Shown here in pieces: positions 9,096-17,667 of a DNA stretch of 64,000 nucleotides (position 1 is its first letter; each line of letters begins with the position of its first letter). The stretch is from Paeniglutamicibacter psychrophenolicus. GTDB taxonomy: Bacteria; Actinomycetota; Actinomycetes; Actinomycetales; Micrococcaceae. The stretch covers positions 3,142,443 through 3,206,442 of the forward strand of contig NZ_JAGIOE010000001.1 of NCBI RefSeq assembly GCF_017876575.1. Direction: 5' to 3'. Under the pieces are notes generated by a model that made no database searches, had not been told where the DNA came from, and saw nothing but the letters and a program-made list of their open reading frames with translations. The position numbers were made by a program, and so were the translations under genes.

Positions 9096-9602
9096 CTAGT
9101 CATGCAGGAGGACTTGGTAAAGGTTGTGGTCCTGCCACGTTCCGGCAATTTGCAAATATCGCGGAGCCATCCCGATCTGCCGGAATCCCGCCTTCAACAG
9201 CACCCTCTGTGAGCCGACGTTGTGCAGGAGAGTGCTTGCTTCCATGCGGTGCAAGCCAAGTTTTGCACGTGCGGTTTCAACGATCACCTGGACCCCGGCT
9301 GTTGCCAGACCGCGGCCCGCGTACTCGCTGTCCACCCAGTAACCCAGCCCCGCGCTTTGGAATGGTCCACGCACGATTCCGGCCACGTTGAATCGGCCTA
9401 CCAGGGTATCGCCTGCAAACAATGCCAGCGGATACCCTTCCCCGGCCTCGGTCGCGGCAAGGCGCCTGGCAATATCGGCGGCCTGCCACACCTCGGTGTA
9501 GTACTCCCGGGGACGCACGGGTTCCCAGGAAGAAAGGTACTCGCGGTTGCGCACATAGGCAGCGGCAAGCGCTGCGGCATCGGCCGGGCGCAGGATCCGC
9601 AT
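9096..9602 (-). CDS. RimJ/RimL-type GNAT N-acetyltransferase
   Basis: The 168-residue protein begins MRILRPADAAALAAAYVRNREYLSSWEP, typical of RimJ/L-like enzymes acetylating protein N-termini or amino groups. Acetyl-CoA-binding sequence GLGYWVDSEYAGRGLATAGVQ and the following LGLHRMEASTLLHNVGSQRVLLKAGF are the canonical motif A/B of this subfamily. ATG 9602 was chosen because homologues start there; an in-frame GTG at 9638 would add 12 residues. The target is not predictable. Confidence 0.88.
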   Translation of the reverse strand: MRILRPADAAALAAAYVRNREYLSSWEPVRPREYYTEVWQAADIARRLAATEAGEGYPLALFAGDTLVGRFNVAGIVRGPFQSAGLGYWVDSEYAGRGLATAGVQVIVETARAKLGLHRMEASTLLHNVGSQRVLLKAGFRQIGMAPRYLQIAGTWQDHNLYQVLLHD

Positions 9603-9799
9603 ATTGACTTCTTCACTAAGCTGGCATGTTTCAAACACGAGTCAAGAATACTGCCGCCATCGATGCCGACGGCGATACGTAAACGGCTGGAGCACCACAT
9701 GGCACCGAAACCAACGGGGCACCGCCCCGCCAGGGATCCCCTGGCGGACCCCCGGCGAATTCCGGACGAGCATGGGCCGCCGGCACAGCCGCTGCCGGG

Positions 9800-10921
9800 C
9801 TACGGCACCAACAGCCGGCGGATGACCCTGCCCTCGGCCAGCGCGTCCAACGCCTCGTTGATCTGGTCCAGCGGGCGGGTGTCGGTGTGCAGCAGATGCA
9901 CCGGAAGCCGGCCCTCGCGCCAGGCCTGGACGAAGAAGGCAATGTCCTCGGCCGGGCGGGCGTCCCCCATGTAGGACCCCAGCAGTCGTTTTCCCGCACC
10001 GGCGAAACCCAGCGCCGGCACGGTCAGCTGCGCCTCCGGGTGGGGCAGCCCGACGCAGACCACCGCCCCGCCGCGGGTCAGCACACCCAGCGCCTCGCCG
10101 ATCACTGCCGCGGAGCCGGAAGCCTCGATCGCGACGTCGACCCCGTCGCCGGTGGCCTCGGCGACCAGGGCCCGGGCCTGTTCGGGCGTCCCGACGGCGG
10201 TGGCCCCGCAGGCCAGCGCCAGGGCGTGCTTGTCCGTGTTCGGGTCGATGGCGATGATGCTGCCTGCGCCCTGGAGCACCGCGCCCATGACGGCCGCCAG
10301 CCCCACGGCACCCAGGCCGTAGACGATCACCGATTGGCCCGCCGCGAGCTGCGCGGTGTGGCGGATCGCGCCGATGCCGGTAAGCACGGCGCACCCGAAC
10401 ATGGCCGCCACCTCGTCGGGCACGTCCTCGTCGATGGGCACCAGTGACTCGGCGGCCACCACTGCGTGGCTGGCAAAGGCCGAGACGCCCAGGTGGTGGT
10501 TGATCCGCTCCCTGCGTGGCCCGCGCAGAAGTGCCGGGCCGTGCAGCAGGTCCCCGTCGGTGTTGCTGACCGCGGCCCTGTGGCACAGCGCCGGGCGCCC
10601 TGCCGCACAGGCCCGGCAATCCCCGCAGCTGGGCACGAAGACCAGCACGACCTTGGCACCGACCTGCAGGTGCGTCACTCCCTCGCCCAGGCTGGCGACC
10701 CTGCCAACGGCCTCGTGGCCCAGGGCCATGGGCAGCGGCCGGGGCCGGGAGCCGTTGATGACCGAGAGGTCCGAGTGGCACAGCGAGGAGAAGGTGATGT
10801 CCACCCCGACCTCCCCGGCGCGCGGGTGCGGGGTGGCCAGCTCCTCGATGGCCAGCGGACGGCTGTCGGAGTAGGGAACGGTCCCGCCGGCGGGCAGCTC
10901 GCGCAGGATCGCGGCGCGCAT
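9800..10921 (-). CDS. Zinc-dependent alcohol dehydrogenase
   Basis: The 373-residue medium-chain dehydrogenase has catalytic-zinc ligand Cys48 (SSLCHSD), His69-Glu70 (LGHE), structural-zinc cysteines 99, 102, 105 and 113, and a GLGAVGLAAV cofactor turn. Its ATG overlaps the stop of the 3-hydroxybutyrate dehydrogenase gene (ATGA), so it is the third gene of a leftward operon with the hydroxyacid dehydrogenase. It could supply hydroxy-aldehyde or acid substrates to the other two enzymes, but this is inferred from context. Confidence 0.88.
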   Translation of the reverse strand: MRAAILRELPAGGTVPYSDSRPLAIEELATPHPRAGEVGVDITFSSLCHSDLSVINGSRPRPLPMALGHEAVGRVASLGEGVTHLQVGAKVVLVFVPSCGDCRACAAGRPALCHRAAVSNTDGDLLHGPALLRGPRRERINHHLGVSAFASHAVVAAESLVPIDEDVPDEVAAMFGCAVLTGIGAIRHTAQLAAGQSVIVYGLGAVGLAAVMGAVLQGAGSIIAIDPNTDKHALALACGATAVGTPEQARALVAEATGDGVDVAIEASGSAAVIGEALGVLTRGGAVVCVGLPHPEAQLTVPALGFAGAGKRLLGSYMGDARPAEDIAFFVQAWREGRLPVHLLHTDTRPLDQINEALDALAEGRVIRRLLVP

Positions 10922-11703
10922 CACGCGTTCCACCCGCCGTCGAGCACGTAGGAGGCACCGGTGACCATGGCGGCCTGCTCCGAGGCCAGGAAGGCGACGA
11001 GCGTGGCGACCTCGTGCGGCTCGATGAGCCGCTTGATCGCGTTCTTGGTGAGCATGACGGTTTCCAGCACGGCGTCCTCGTTGATCCCGTGGGTGGCGGC
11101 CTGGTCCTTGAGCTGCCCCTCGACCATGGCGGTGCGCACGTAGCCGGGGTTCACGCAATTGCTCGTGACCCCGTGCGGTCCGCCCTCCCGGGCGGTGGCC
11201 TTGGAGAATCCTTCCAGCCCGTGCTTGGCCGCCACGTAGGCCGACTTGAATTCGGAGGCGCGCAGGCCGTGGATGGAGGAAATGTTGATGATGCGCCCGT
11301 GGCCCTGCCGGTACATGTGCGGCAGCGCGGCGCGGGTGAGCAGGAACGGGACCTCGAGCATCAGGGTGAGGATCCGGCGGAAGGCTGCGGGCTCGAAGTC
11401 CTGGATCGGGGCGATGGCTTGCACCCCGGCGTTGTTGATGAGCACGTCCACCTCCAGCCGCAGCGATTCGAGCGCCGTGGTGTCAAGGAAGTCCACTTCC
11501 CACGCTTCGCCGTTTACCTCGCTCGCCACCGCATTGGCCGCGGCCCCGTCGCGGTCGGCAACGATCAGGTGCGCACCCTGGCCGGCAAGCGTGCGGGCCA
11601 TGGCCGCGCCCAGTCCCCCGGCACCTCCGGTGACCAGGACGCGTTTGCCGGCAAGACCGGTGACCAGCGGCGGATAGTGGGTGGGTGCCGGCATCTCGGC
11701 CAT
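10921..11703 (-). CDS. 3-hydroxybutyrate dehydrogenase (SDR family)
   Basis: The 260-residue short-chain dehydrogenase has TGGAGGLG (25-32), NNAG (90-93), active-site Ser around 142-143, Tyr156 and Lys160. The stretches INISSIHGLRASEFKSAYV, VNPGYVRTAMVEGQ and IKRLIEPHEVATLVAFL are close to the BdhA subgroup, which interconverts D-3-hydroxybutyrate and acetoacetate with NAD. GGAGGT precedes ATG 11703. It follows the D-2-hydroxyacid dehydrogenase after 108 bases and overlaps the ADH by four. Confidence 0.88.
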   Translation of the reverse strand: MAEMPAPTHYPPLVTGLAGKRVLVTGGAGGLGAAMARTLAGQGAHLIVADRDGAAANAVASEVNGEAWEVDFLDTTALESLRLEVDVLINNAGVQAIAPIQDFEPAAFRRILTLMLEVPFLLTRAALPHMYRQGHGRIINISSIHGLRASEFKSAYVAAKHGLEGFSKATAREGGPHGVTSNCVNPGYVRTAMVEGQLKDQAATHGINEDAVLETVMLTKNAIKRLIEPHEVATLVAFLASEQAAMVTGASYVLDGGWNA

Positions 11704-11811
11704 GTCGTGTACCTCCGGGGTCGGGCAATGCTCGGTGCATTAGGCCGAGTATTGCCCGGTCCCTCCCGCCACGCAATGCCCACCCGCGCACAGGGCGTGT
11801 GCGTGCGGCGT

Positions 11812-14709
11812 TCAGGGCTCCAGGCGTGCGGCGGCGAGCACCTGTGCCAGGTGCATGCCGCTGGCGTCGGTGCCCTCGGATATCTGGGTGCGGCAGGAAA
11901 ACCCGTCGGCCAGCACCATGTCCCCCTCGGAGCGCCCGCGGATCGCCGGGAAGAGCTCGCGCTCGCCGAGGGAGCGGGAGAGCTCGGCGTGCCCGGGTTC
12001 GAATCCCCAGTTCCCGGCCAGCCCGCAGCATCCGGTGGCGATCTCGCGCTCATCAATGCCGAGGCCGGCAAGCACCTTCGCGGTTCCGGAGTGGTCTCCC
12101 AGCGAGCGTTCGTGGCAGTGCACCTGCGACACCGCCCCGGCATCCAAGGCACCAAAGGGCCAGGCGGCACCGGGCTTGCCGTCTGCCGGCAGGTGCCTGG
12201 CGACCAGGTCGCCGAAGGGCACCACGGCAGCGGCCAGCGCGGCTGCGCGCGGGTCGTCGGGGACCAGTTCGGTGATTTCGTGTCCCAGCATCACGGTGCA
12301 GGAGGGCTCCAGCCCGATGACCGGGTAGCCGGCATCCAGCAGCGGTTCCATGACCTTGAGCGTGTGGCGGATGACCTTGCGGGCAGCATCCAGTTGCCCG
12401 GTGGAGTGCCAGGTGAGCCCGCAGCAGACGAATCCGTCGGGGATGATGACGTTGTAGCCCAGGGCCTCGAGCACCTCGACGGCGGCCTTTCCGGGGCCGG
12501 TGTCCAGGTGGTTGTTGAAGGAGTCGGGCCACAGCACCACGGTGGAGCCGGAGGTTGCATTGGGTCTCGGCCGTTTGGAGAACCACCGCTGCAGGGACTC
12601 GGGTGCGAAGGTGATCATGGTGCGGGTAGGTTCGATTCCGCCAAGCTTCTTCACCAGCTTCTCCACCGGCGTGCAGCGCAGCAACGCGTTGGTGGCGCTG
12701 GCCGCCCCGGGTATCGCATGCAGGACCCGCGTCAGGATCGGCAGCCAGCCCATGGTGTAGTGGGCCATGGGGCGCAGCCGCTTGGCGTAGAAGCGGTGCA
12801 GGAACTCCGACTTGTAGGTGGCCATGTCCACGTTGACCGGGCACTCGGAGGCACAGGCCTTGCAGGACAGGCACAAGTCCAGTGCCTCCTTGACTTCCTC
12901 GGAGCGGTAGGCAGAGGGCAGGGATTCGCCGCGGAACATCTCCGAAAGCACCCGGGCCCGCCCGCGGGTGGAGTGCACCTCGTCGCCGGTCGCTTGGAAG
13001 GAGGGGCACATCGCACCCTCGTCGGAGCGGCACAGCCCCACCCCGACGCAGCGGTTCACGCCGTTGAGCAGCGATCCCTTGTCCCGGGAGAGCGCATGGA
13101 CGGGAGAGAGCTCGAAGGTGCGCTGCCCGGGCCCCGGGCGCAGCCGGTCATCGATCCGCTCGGGGTCGATGAGCACCCCGGGGTTGAACAGCCCGGTGGG
13201 GTCGAAGATGTTCTTGAAGTCCCTGAAGGCGCCCATCGCGGCCCCGCTGTACATGGTGCCCAGCAGTTCGGAGCGGGCGCGGCCGTCCCCGTGTTCCCCG
13301 GAGAGCGATCCGCCGTAGCGGGCCACGGTGTGTGCGGCGGCCTCCATGAAGGAGCGGAAGACCGCCACGCCTTCCTCGGTGCCCAGGGTGAAGGAAATGC
13401 GCACGTGCACGCAACCCTCTCCGAAGTGGCCGAAGGGGATGCCGCGCAGGCCGTGCGTCTCCATCAACGCGTAGAGGTCGCGCAGGTAGTCGGCCAGGTG
13501 CTCCGGCGGAACCGCCGAGTCCTCCCAGGAGGGCCAGGCCTCCCCGCCATCAGGCAGCCGGGTCACGATGCCGGCGGCCGCCTCGCGGATCCGCCACAGC
13601 GTGCGGGCCGCCGCGGGGTCGGTGACGACCGCCGCGTCAATGGCGGTGACCGAGTCGGCGGCCAGGCATTCGTTGGCCAATGCCTCGGCAATGGCCCGTG
13701 CAGCATCGGGGGTGTCCCCGGCGGTTTCGCAGAACAGCCAGCCGCCTGCCCGCTGGATCGACCCGTAGGGTCCGCCCATGCCCGGAAGGTCGGACCCCGC
13801 CAGCTCCTGTCCGGGGCGCGAGCGCAGGGCGTCGAGCAGGTCCCCGCCCATGCCCTCGGCGGTGGTGATGCCGGGGCGGCGCATGGTGGCAGCGGCGGCC
13901 GCGGCGTCGAAGACCGTTGCGAAGGCGAGCACGGCCAGGGCCGTGGCCTTGGGCTTTTGAACCAGCTTCACGGTGAGCTCGGTGATGATTCCGCAGGTTC
14001 CCTCGGTCCCGGCGAAGGCACGGGCGGCGTTGAACCCGTTTTCCGGCAGCAAGTGGTGCAGCCCGTAGCCGGAAACCTGGCGGGGGAAGCGGCCGAGCTC
14101 GGTGCGCAGCGTGGACAGGTTCGCGTCGCGCAGCTTCTTCAGCGCCACATCCAGCTCATGGTCGTCTGTTCCGTTGGCGCCCAGGGTGACGGTGGATCCG
14201 TCGGCGAACATGACCTTGATGGATTCGACGTTGTCCGCCGCGGTGCCCCAGGCCAGGGAATGGGAGCCGCAGGCGTTGTTCGCGACCATGCCGCCGACGG
14301 TGCAGCGGCTGTGGGTGGAGGGATCGGGCCCGTAGGTCAGCCCGAATTCCGCCGCCGCGTCGCGGAGCTTGTCGCACACGACCCCTGGCTGGATGCGCGC
14401 GGTGCGGGCCACCGGGTCGATCGACAGGATCTTGTTGAAGTAGCGCGAGGTGTCCAGCACCAGGCCCTCGCCGATCGCGTTGCCCGCCACCGAGGTTCCG
14501 CCGCCTCGGCTGGTCACGCCCAACCCCTCGGAGCGTGCGTAGGCCAGGGCAAGGGCGATGTCCGCCTCGCTGCGAACCTCCAGCACCGCGGCCGGGACGC
14601 GCCTGAAGATCGAGGCGTCCGAGACATATGCGGCTCGCGTTCCCATGTCGGTGCGCAAGCGCGAACGCATCTCGGCGGCCGCATCAACCGTGGTGGGCAT
14701 GGTTTCCAT
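11812..14709 (-). CDS. FAD/Fe-S D-2-hydroxyacid (D-lactate or glycolate type) dehydrogenase
   Basis: The 965-residue fusion has an N-terminal FAD-binding (PCMH) domain with RGGGTSVAG near 75, an FAD-oxidase C domain containing HFGEGCVHVR and SGEHGDGRARSELL, a ferredoxin domain with two cysteine groups near 556 and 615 (CLSCKACASECPVN), and two cysteine-rich CCG domains (VCCGL near 761, GCCGL near 893). Such single-chain GlcD-GlpC fusions oxidise D-lactate or similar hydroxyacids and pass electrons to the quinone pool. ATG 14709 follows AGAGAGG; the upstream frame extension crosses the GntR palindrome and is rejected. Confidence 0.9.
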   Translation of the reverse strand: METMPTTVDAAAEMRSRLRTDMGTRAAYVSDASIFRRVPAAVLEVRSEADIALALAYARSEGLGVTSRGGGTSVAGNAIGEGLVLDTSRYFNKILSIDPVARTARIQPGVVCDKLRDAAAEFGLTYGPDPSTHSRCTVGGMVANNACGSHSLAWGTAADNVESIKVMFADGSTVTLGANGTDDHELDVALKKLRDANLSTLRTELGRFPRQVSGYGLHHLLPENGFNAARAFAGTEGTCGIITELTVKLVQKPKATALAVLAFATVFDAAAAAATMRRPGITTAEGMGGDLLDALRSRPGQELAGSDLPGMGGPYGSIQRAGGWLFCETAGDTPDAARAIAEALANECLAADSVTAIDAAVVTDPAAARTLWRIREAAAGIVTRLPDGGEAWPSWEDSAVPPEHLADYLRDLYALMETHGLRGIPFGHFGEGCVHVRISFTLGTEEGVAVFRSFMEAAAHTVARYGGSLSGEHGDGRARSELLGTMYSGAAMGAFRDFKNIFDPTGLFNPGVLIDPERIDDRLRPGPGQRTFELSPVHALSRDKGSLLNGVNRCVGVGLCRSDEGAMCPSFQATGDEVHSTRGRARVLSEMFRGESLPSAYRSEEVKEALDLCLSCKACASECPVNVDMATYKSEFLHRFYAKRLRPMAHYTMGWLPILTRVLHAIPGAASATNALLRCTPVEKLVKKLGGIEPTRTMITFAPESLQRWFSKRPRPNATSGSTVVLWPDSFNNHLDTGPGKAAVEVLEALGYNVIIPDGFVCCGLTWHSTGQLDAARKVIRHTLKVMEPLLDAGYPVIGLEPSCTVMLGHEITELVPDDPRAAALAAAVVPFGDLVARHLPADGKPGAAWPFGALDAGAVSQVHCHERSLGDHSGTAKVLAGLGIDEREIATGCCGLAGNWGFEPGHAELSRSLGERELFPAIRGRSEGDMVLADGFSCRTQISEGTDASGMHLAQVLAAARLEP

Positions 14710-14745
14710 GGGAAGGACCTCTCTTCGGGGGCAAGTGAAGCCAGA

Positions 14746-14757
14746 GTAACATGTTAC
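14746..14757. promoter_or_regulatory. Perfect 12-bp palindrome, candidate GntR operator
   Basis: GTAACATGTTAC lies in the 123-base intergenic region between the divergent hydroxyacid dehydrogenase and the GntR/FCD gene. FCD regulators commonly bind short AT-cored palindromes of this size in divergent promoters. Binding by the adjacent regulator is inferred. Confidence 0.6.
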
Positions 14758-14832
14758 GTGCAAACGGCGATATGGTTGCTGCCAGAAGCTCCCATCCCCC
14801 CTCCGGTGCCCGAAAAATGAGAGAATCAGAAC

Positions 14833-15561
14833 ATGACTAGTCCCGATTCGCGCACCTTGCCCCAACGCGGGCAGTCCCTGACCGACCAGGTCATGAACCA
14901 CGTGCGCCACGCCGTGGTCACCGGGGAGATGGAAGTTGGACGGCTCTACAGCGTCTACCAGCTCGCCGAGCAGCTGGGCATCTCGCGCTCACCGGTCCGC
15001 GACGGACTGCTGCGCCTGGAAGAGGCCGGCCTGATCGAATTCTCGCGCAACCGCGGATTCCGGATCATCCCCACCAGCCCGCACGACGTGGCGGAAATCT
15101 TCTCGCTGCGCCTGGCCCTCGAGGTGCCGGCCGCACTGCGCGCTGCCCATGCCAGCACCCCGGCACTGGCCGCCACGTTCAACAACCTCGAGGCCCGCAT
15201 GCGCTCGGCCGCCGAACGCGAGTCCCTTGACGAGTTCTTCGACCTGGACCAGCAGGTGCACGACACCATCCTGAGTGCCGCGGGCTCCAACCGCGGCCGC
15301 GGCATCGTGAACCGGCTGCGCGATTCCACCCGGCTGCTGGGGGTCTCCACGGCAGGGAAGGAACGCTCGCTCACCGAGATCCTGGGCGAACACGCTCCCG
15401 TCATCGAGGCCATCAACGCCGGCAAGGGCCAGGAGGCAGCCGCAGCCATGCGCGAACACCTCACCCGCACCGGGCGGCTGCTGGTGTCCCAGGCCATCAC
15501 CGCCCAGCACCTCGACCTTGACCCCGACGAGCTCTGGCGGGATTTCACAACCGGTTACTGA
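14833..15561 (+). CDS. GntR family regulator, FCD subfamily
   Basis: The 242-residue protein has an N-terminal winged HTH (YQLAEQLGISRSPVRDGLLRL, about 44-64) and an all-helical FCD ligand domain with LRLALEVPAALRAAH, FDLDQQVHDTIL and EHAPVIEAINAG, including the Asp/His metal ligands of the family. FCD regulators sense small carboxylic acids. It is divergent from the dehydrogenase cluster it probably controls (LldR-like context). Confidence 0.9.
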   Translation: MTSPDSRTLPQRGQSLTDQVMNHVRHAVVTGEMEVGRLYSVYQLAEQLGISRSPVRDGLLRLEEAGLIEFSRNRGFRIIPTSPHDVAEIFSLRLALEVPAALRAAHASTPALAATFNNLEARMRSAAERESLDEFFDLDQQVHDTILSAAGSNRGRGIVNRLRDSTRLLGVSTAGKERSLTEILGEHAPVIEAINAGKGQEAAAAMREHLTRTGRLLVSQAITAQHLDLDPDELWRDFTTGY

Positions 15562-15594
15562 CCAGCACATATCCGCTTTGGCCATGGCATACTG

Positions 15595-15900
15595 ATGCCC
15601 ATGGACGACACCACTCCCAGGCCGCAAAAACCAGCACGCGCACCGCGGACCAGGCTCCCGGCCCTCGCCGGAATCCTCGCTGCGCTCTTCCTGCTCGCGG
15701 GCATCCTGGTCTTCGCTCTCGGCCCCCGGGAGGACGCCTCGTTTGGCTGGTTCTCCTATGCCCCGTTGAGCGATACCGTGTTCGTTCCGGGCATGCACTT
15801 CTTGACCACGGCGCAGATCCTCGGCTGGCTCCTGCTCGCCCTGGCTGCCTGCGCGGCAACATTCTGGGCCGGACTCAAAGCCGGCCGCCGCTCCCGCTGA
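15595..15900 (+). CDS. Small membrane protein with two predicted helices
   Basis: The 101-residue protein has a proline/arginine-rich head, one helix at about 25-43 (LAGILAALFLLAGILVFAL) and a second at about 73-92, ending in basic residues. No family is recognised. Starts at ATG 15595 and ATG 15601 are both possible and neither has a Shine-Dalgarno. CATACT at 15588-15593 ends seven bases before 15601, compatible with a leaderless transcript starting there; this is a weak inference. Confidence 0.65.
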   Translation: MPMDDTTPRPQKPARAPRTRLPALAGILAALFLLAGILVFALGPREDASFGWFSYAPLSDTVFVPGMHFLTTAQILGWLLLALAACAATFWAGLKAGRRSR

Positions 15901-15922
15901 CAGGCCTTGGTTCGGGCCCTGC

Positions 15923-16660
15923 CTAGGGTTCGACCAGTTCGGCGTGCCGACCGTATTCGGAAAGCAGGTCCTTGGTGAAGGCCTCCGTGCTGTAGCCGGG
16001 AAGCAGGTCGTCGGCCGCGCCGACCGTGGACGGGTCCATCTCGATCCCCATAGCCCGGTAAACCGAATCCAGCACCGCGCGGATGGGCGCCGAATCCTCG
16101 ATGACAAACACGCTGGAAAACAGCCAGGCCCCCGACACCACCCGTTGGGCGGTGCCCACAAGCTTGATGGGGTTCCGCGCCCTGGACCCCACGCCGGGCA
16201 CCCCGTGGACGCTGTAGTCACCGGCGCAGTATTCCCCGGGAATCTCCCCCACCCGCGCATCGATCCCCGAGGTGCGCAGGGCATCGGCATAGAGCTTGCC
16301 CAGAACCTTGAAGCGGTGCTGGTGGCCCATCATGGCATCGGTGGCCGGCTCGACGTGGTCCACGATCACCGTGCCCGAGTGGTAGGCCGCAGCCCGTCCC
16401 CCGGCCTTGCGCACCACCGGGGCAAAACCCCGCTCCAGGGATTCCGCCACGGCCCGGCCGTACCCCGCCAGCCGCACATCGCGCTGCCCGAAGGCCACCG
16501 TCGGGTTCGGGCGGTAGAGCCGCAGCGTCGCCGGCAAGCTGCCCTCGCGCACTGCGTTCAGCAGCGTGATTCCGGCCATCAGATCCGCCTCCGCGTCGCC
16601 CGTCGGGTCCTCGACGCATACGTGAAGGGCGTGGTCGGCATCGGGATTCCAAAGACTCAT
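15923..16660 (-). CDS. Lipoate-protein ligase A family protein
   Basis: The 245-residue BirA/LplA-fold protein has LRLYRPNPTVAFGQRDVRLAGY, VVRKAGGRAAAYHSGTVIVDHV (the lipoyl-AMP-binding GGR loop) and RNPIKLVGTAQRVVSGAWLF with the catalytic lysine. Members ligate lipoate or octanoate to the lysine of E2/GcvH domains, or are amidotransferases; which cannot be decided. It is divergent from the P-loop gene at 16698, sharing a short 37-base spacer. ATG 16660 is preferred over in-frame GTG 16666. Confidence 0.85.
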   Translation of the reverse strand: MSLWNPDADHALHVCVEDPTGDAEADLMAGITLLNAVREGSLPATLRLYRPNPTVAFGQRDVRLAGYGRAVAESLERGFAPVVRKAGGRAAAYHSGTVIVDHVEPATDAMMGHQHRFKVLGKLYADALRTSGIDARVGEIPGEYCAGDYSVHGVPGVGSRARNPIKLVGTAQRVVSGAWLFSSVFVIEDSAPIRAVLDSVYRAMGIEMDPSTVGAADDLLPGYSTEAFTKDLLSEYGRHAELVEP

Positions 16661-16697
16661 GGGCACGATTCTAGGTCCGGATGCCCGGCAGGGAATA

Positions 16698-17315
16698 ATG
16701 GGTGTCGTGCCGAAACAACAAACGCCCCTGATATTGCTCGGAGGGGCCTCCGGATCCGGAAAATCCTACCTGGCCCACCGCTTCGGCCGGCCCCACGTGG
16801 AGCTGGACAACTTCTACCGGGAGATCTCCGAGCACACACCGGCAACGCCGTTGCCGCAGACCGGATACGGGGAAATCGACTGGGACCATCCGGGCACCTG
16901 GAATTGCGAGAAGGCCGTCGATGCATTGATTGAATTGCTGGAATCCGGGCAGACCCAGGTCCCCAACTATTCGATCAGCACCTCCAGCTACGACGGGACG
17001 CGCGGGATCGAACTCAATGGCGGCCCGCTGCTGTCCGAGGGGATCTTCGTGTCCGAGATCCTGGCACCGCTGCAGCGCCTCGGCGTCGACGTCCGGGCCT
17101 ACTACATCGATGTTTCGCCGGTATCCACGGCCATGCGCCGCTTCGTGCGCGACGTCAAGGAGCGGCGCAAGCCGCTGGGGTTCCTGCTTAAGCGCGGGTA
17201 CGCCCTGTTCCGTGCCGACCGGCAAATCCGCGGCAGGCACCTGTCCGCCGGGTTCACCCCGATGAGGAAGAAGGCCGTCAAGGCGATGCTCGCGTCGTTG
17301 GCCAGAGATATGTAG
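16698..17315 (+). CDS. Uridine kinase-like P-loop protein
   Basis: The 205-residue protein has a Walker A GGASGSGKS near 16-24, followed by VELDNFYREI, DWDHPGTWN and GIFVSEI, the layout of uridine/cytidine kinase-like P-loop enzymes. A C-terminal arginine-rich lid (RRFVRDVKERRKPLGFLLKRGY) would contact phosphate. AGGGA lies four bases before ATG 16698. Phosphorylation of a nucleoside or similar small molecule is inferred from family. Confidence 0.85.
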   Translation: MGVVPKQQTPLILLGGASGSGKSYLAHRFGRPHVELDNFYREISEHTPATPLPQTGYGEIDWDHPGTWNCEKAVDALIELLESGQTQVPNYSISTSSYDGTRGIELNGGPLLSEGIFVSEILAPLQRLGVDVRAYYIDVSPVSTAMRRFVRDVKERRKPLGFLLKRGYALFRADRQIRGRHLSAGFTPMRKKAVKAMLASLARDM

Positions 17316-17318
17316 CCG

Positions 17319-17570
17319 TCAAGAGGCGTAGAAAAGCCCCAGATCCATTTCGTGCTCGACCAGCTCGGCAATGAACCGGGCCAGGTGGCCCTCGGGCAGC
17401 CACTCGTCCAGGGACGGAGAAAACAGCATCACCGCATTCGGCCCAAAGTCCTTGAACCGCATTTTCGCCCCGCCGTTCAGGTCGATCCGGATATCTGCCG
17501 ACCCCTCCAGCCGCCCCATCAGGAGCTCGCCAAACAACCCATCCTGCGGCAGCGAAGAACCGGTATCCAT
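17319..17570 (-). pseudogene. IS1182-family transposase, N-terminal fragment
   Basis: The last 48 residues of this frame (from about 17462) read FGPNAVMLFSPSLDEWLPEG then HLARFIAELVEHEMDLGLFYAS, matching the first 50 residues of IS1182/IS5-like transposases. The frame then stops, four bases from the end of the P-loop gene, and no catalytic DDE portion follows. The upstream 35 codons are not transposase-like. It is most likely a truncated insertion-sequence remnant. Confidence 0.6.
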
Positions 17571-17667
17571 GCCCCTAATTATCCCGGTTTTGCCGCAGAT
17601 TCCGGGTTAATCCTCCGGCGTTTTAAGGATTCCCCGAAACACCGTTTCCGACTACTGACCCACGCAC

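Noticed and set aside
11014-14820. A 1268-codon open frame on the plus strand
   Set aside because: It lies opposite the dehydrogenase and SDR genes, which carry clear catalytic motifs. It is Gly/Arg/His-rich with no domain, as expected for an antisense frame in high-GC DNA.
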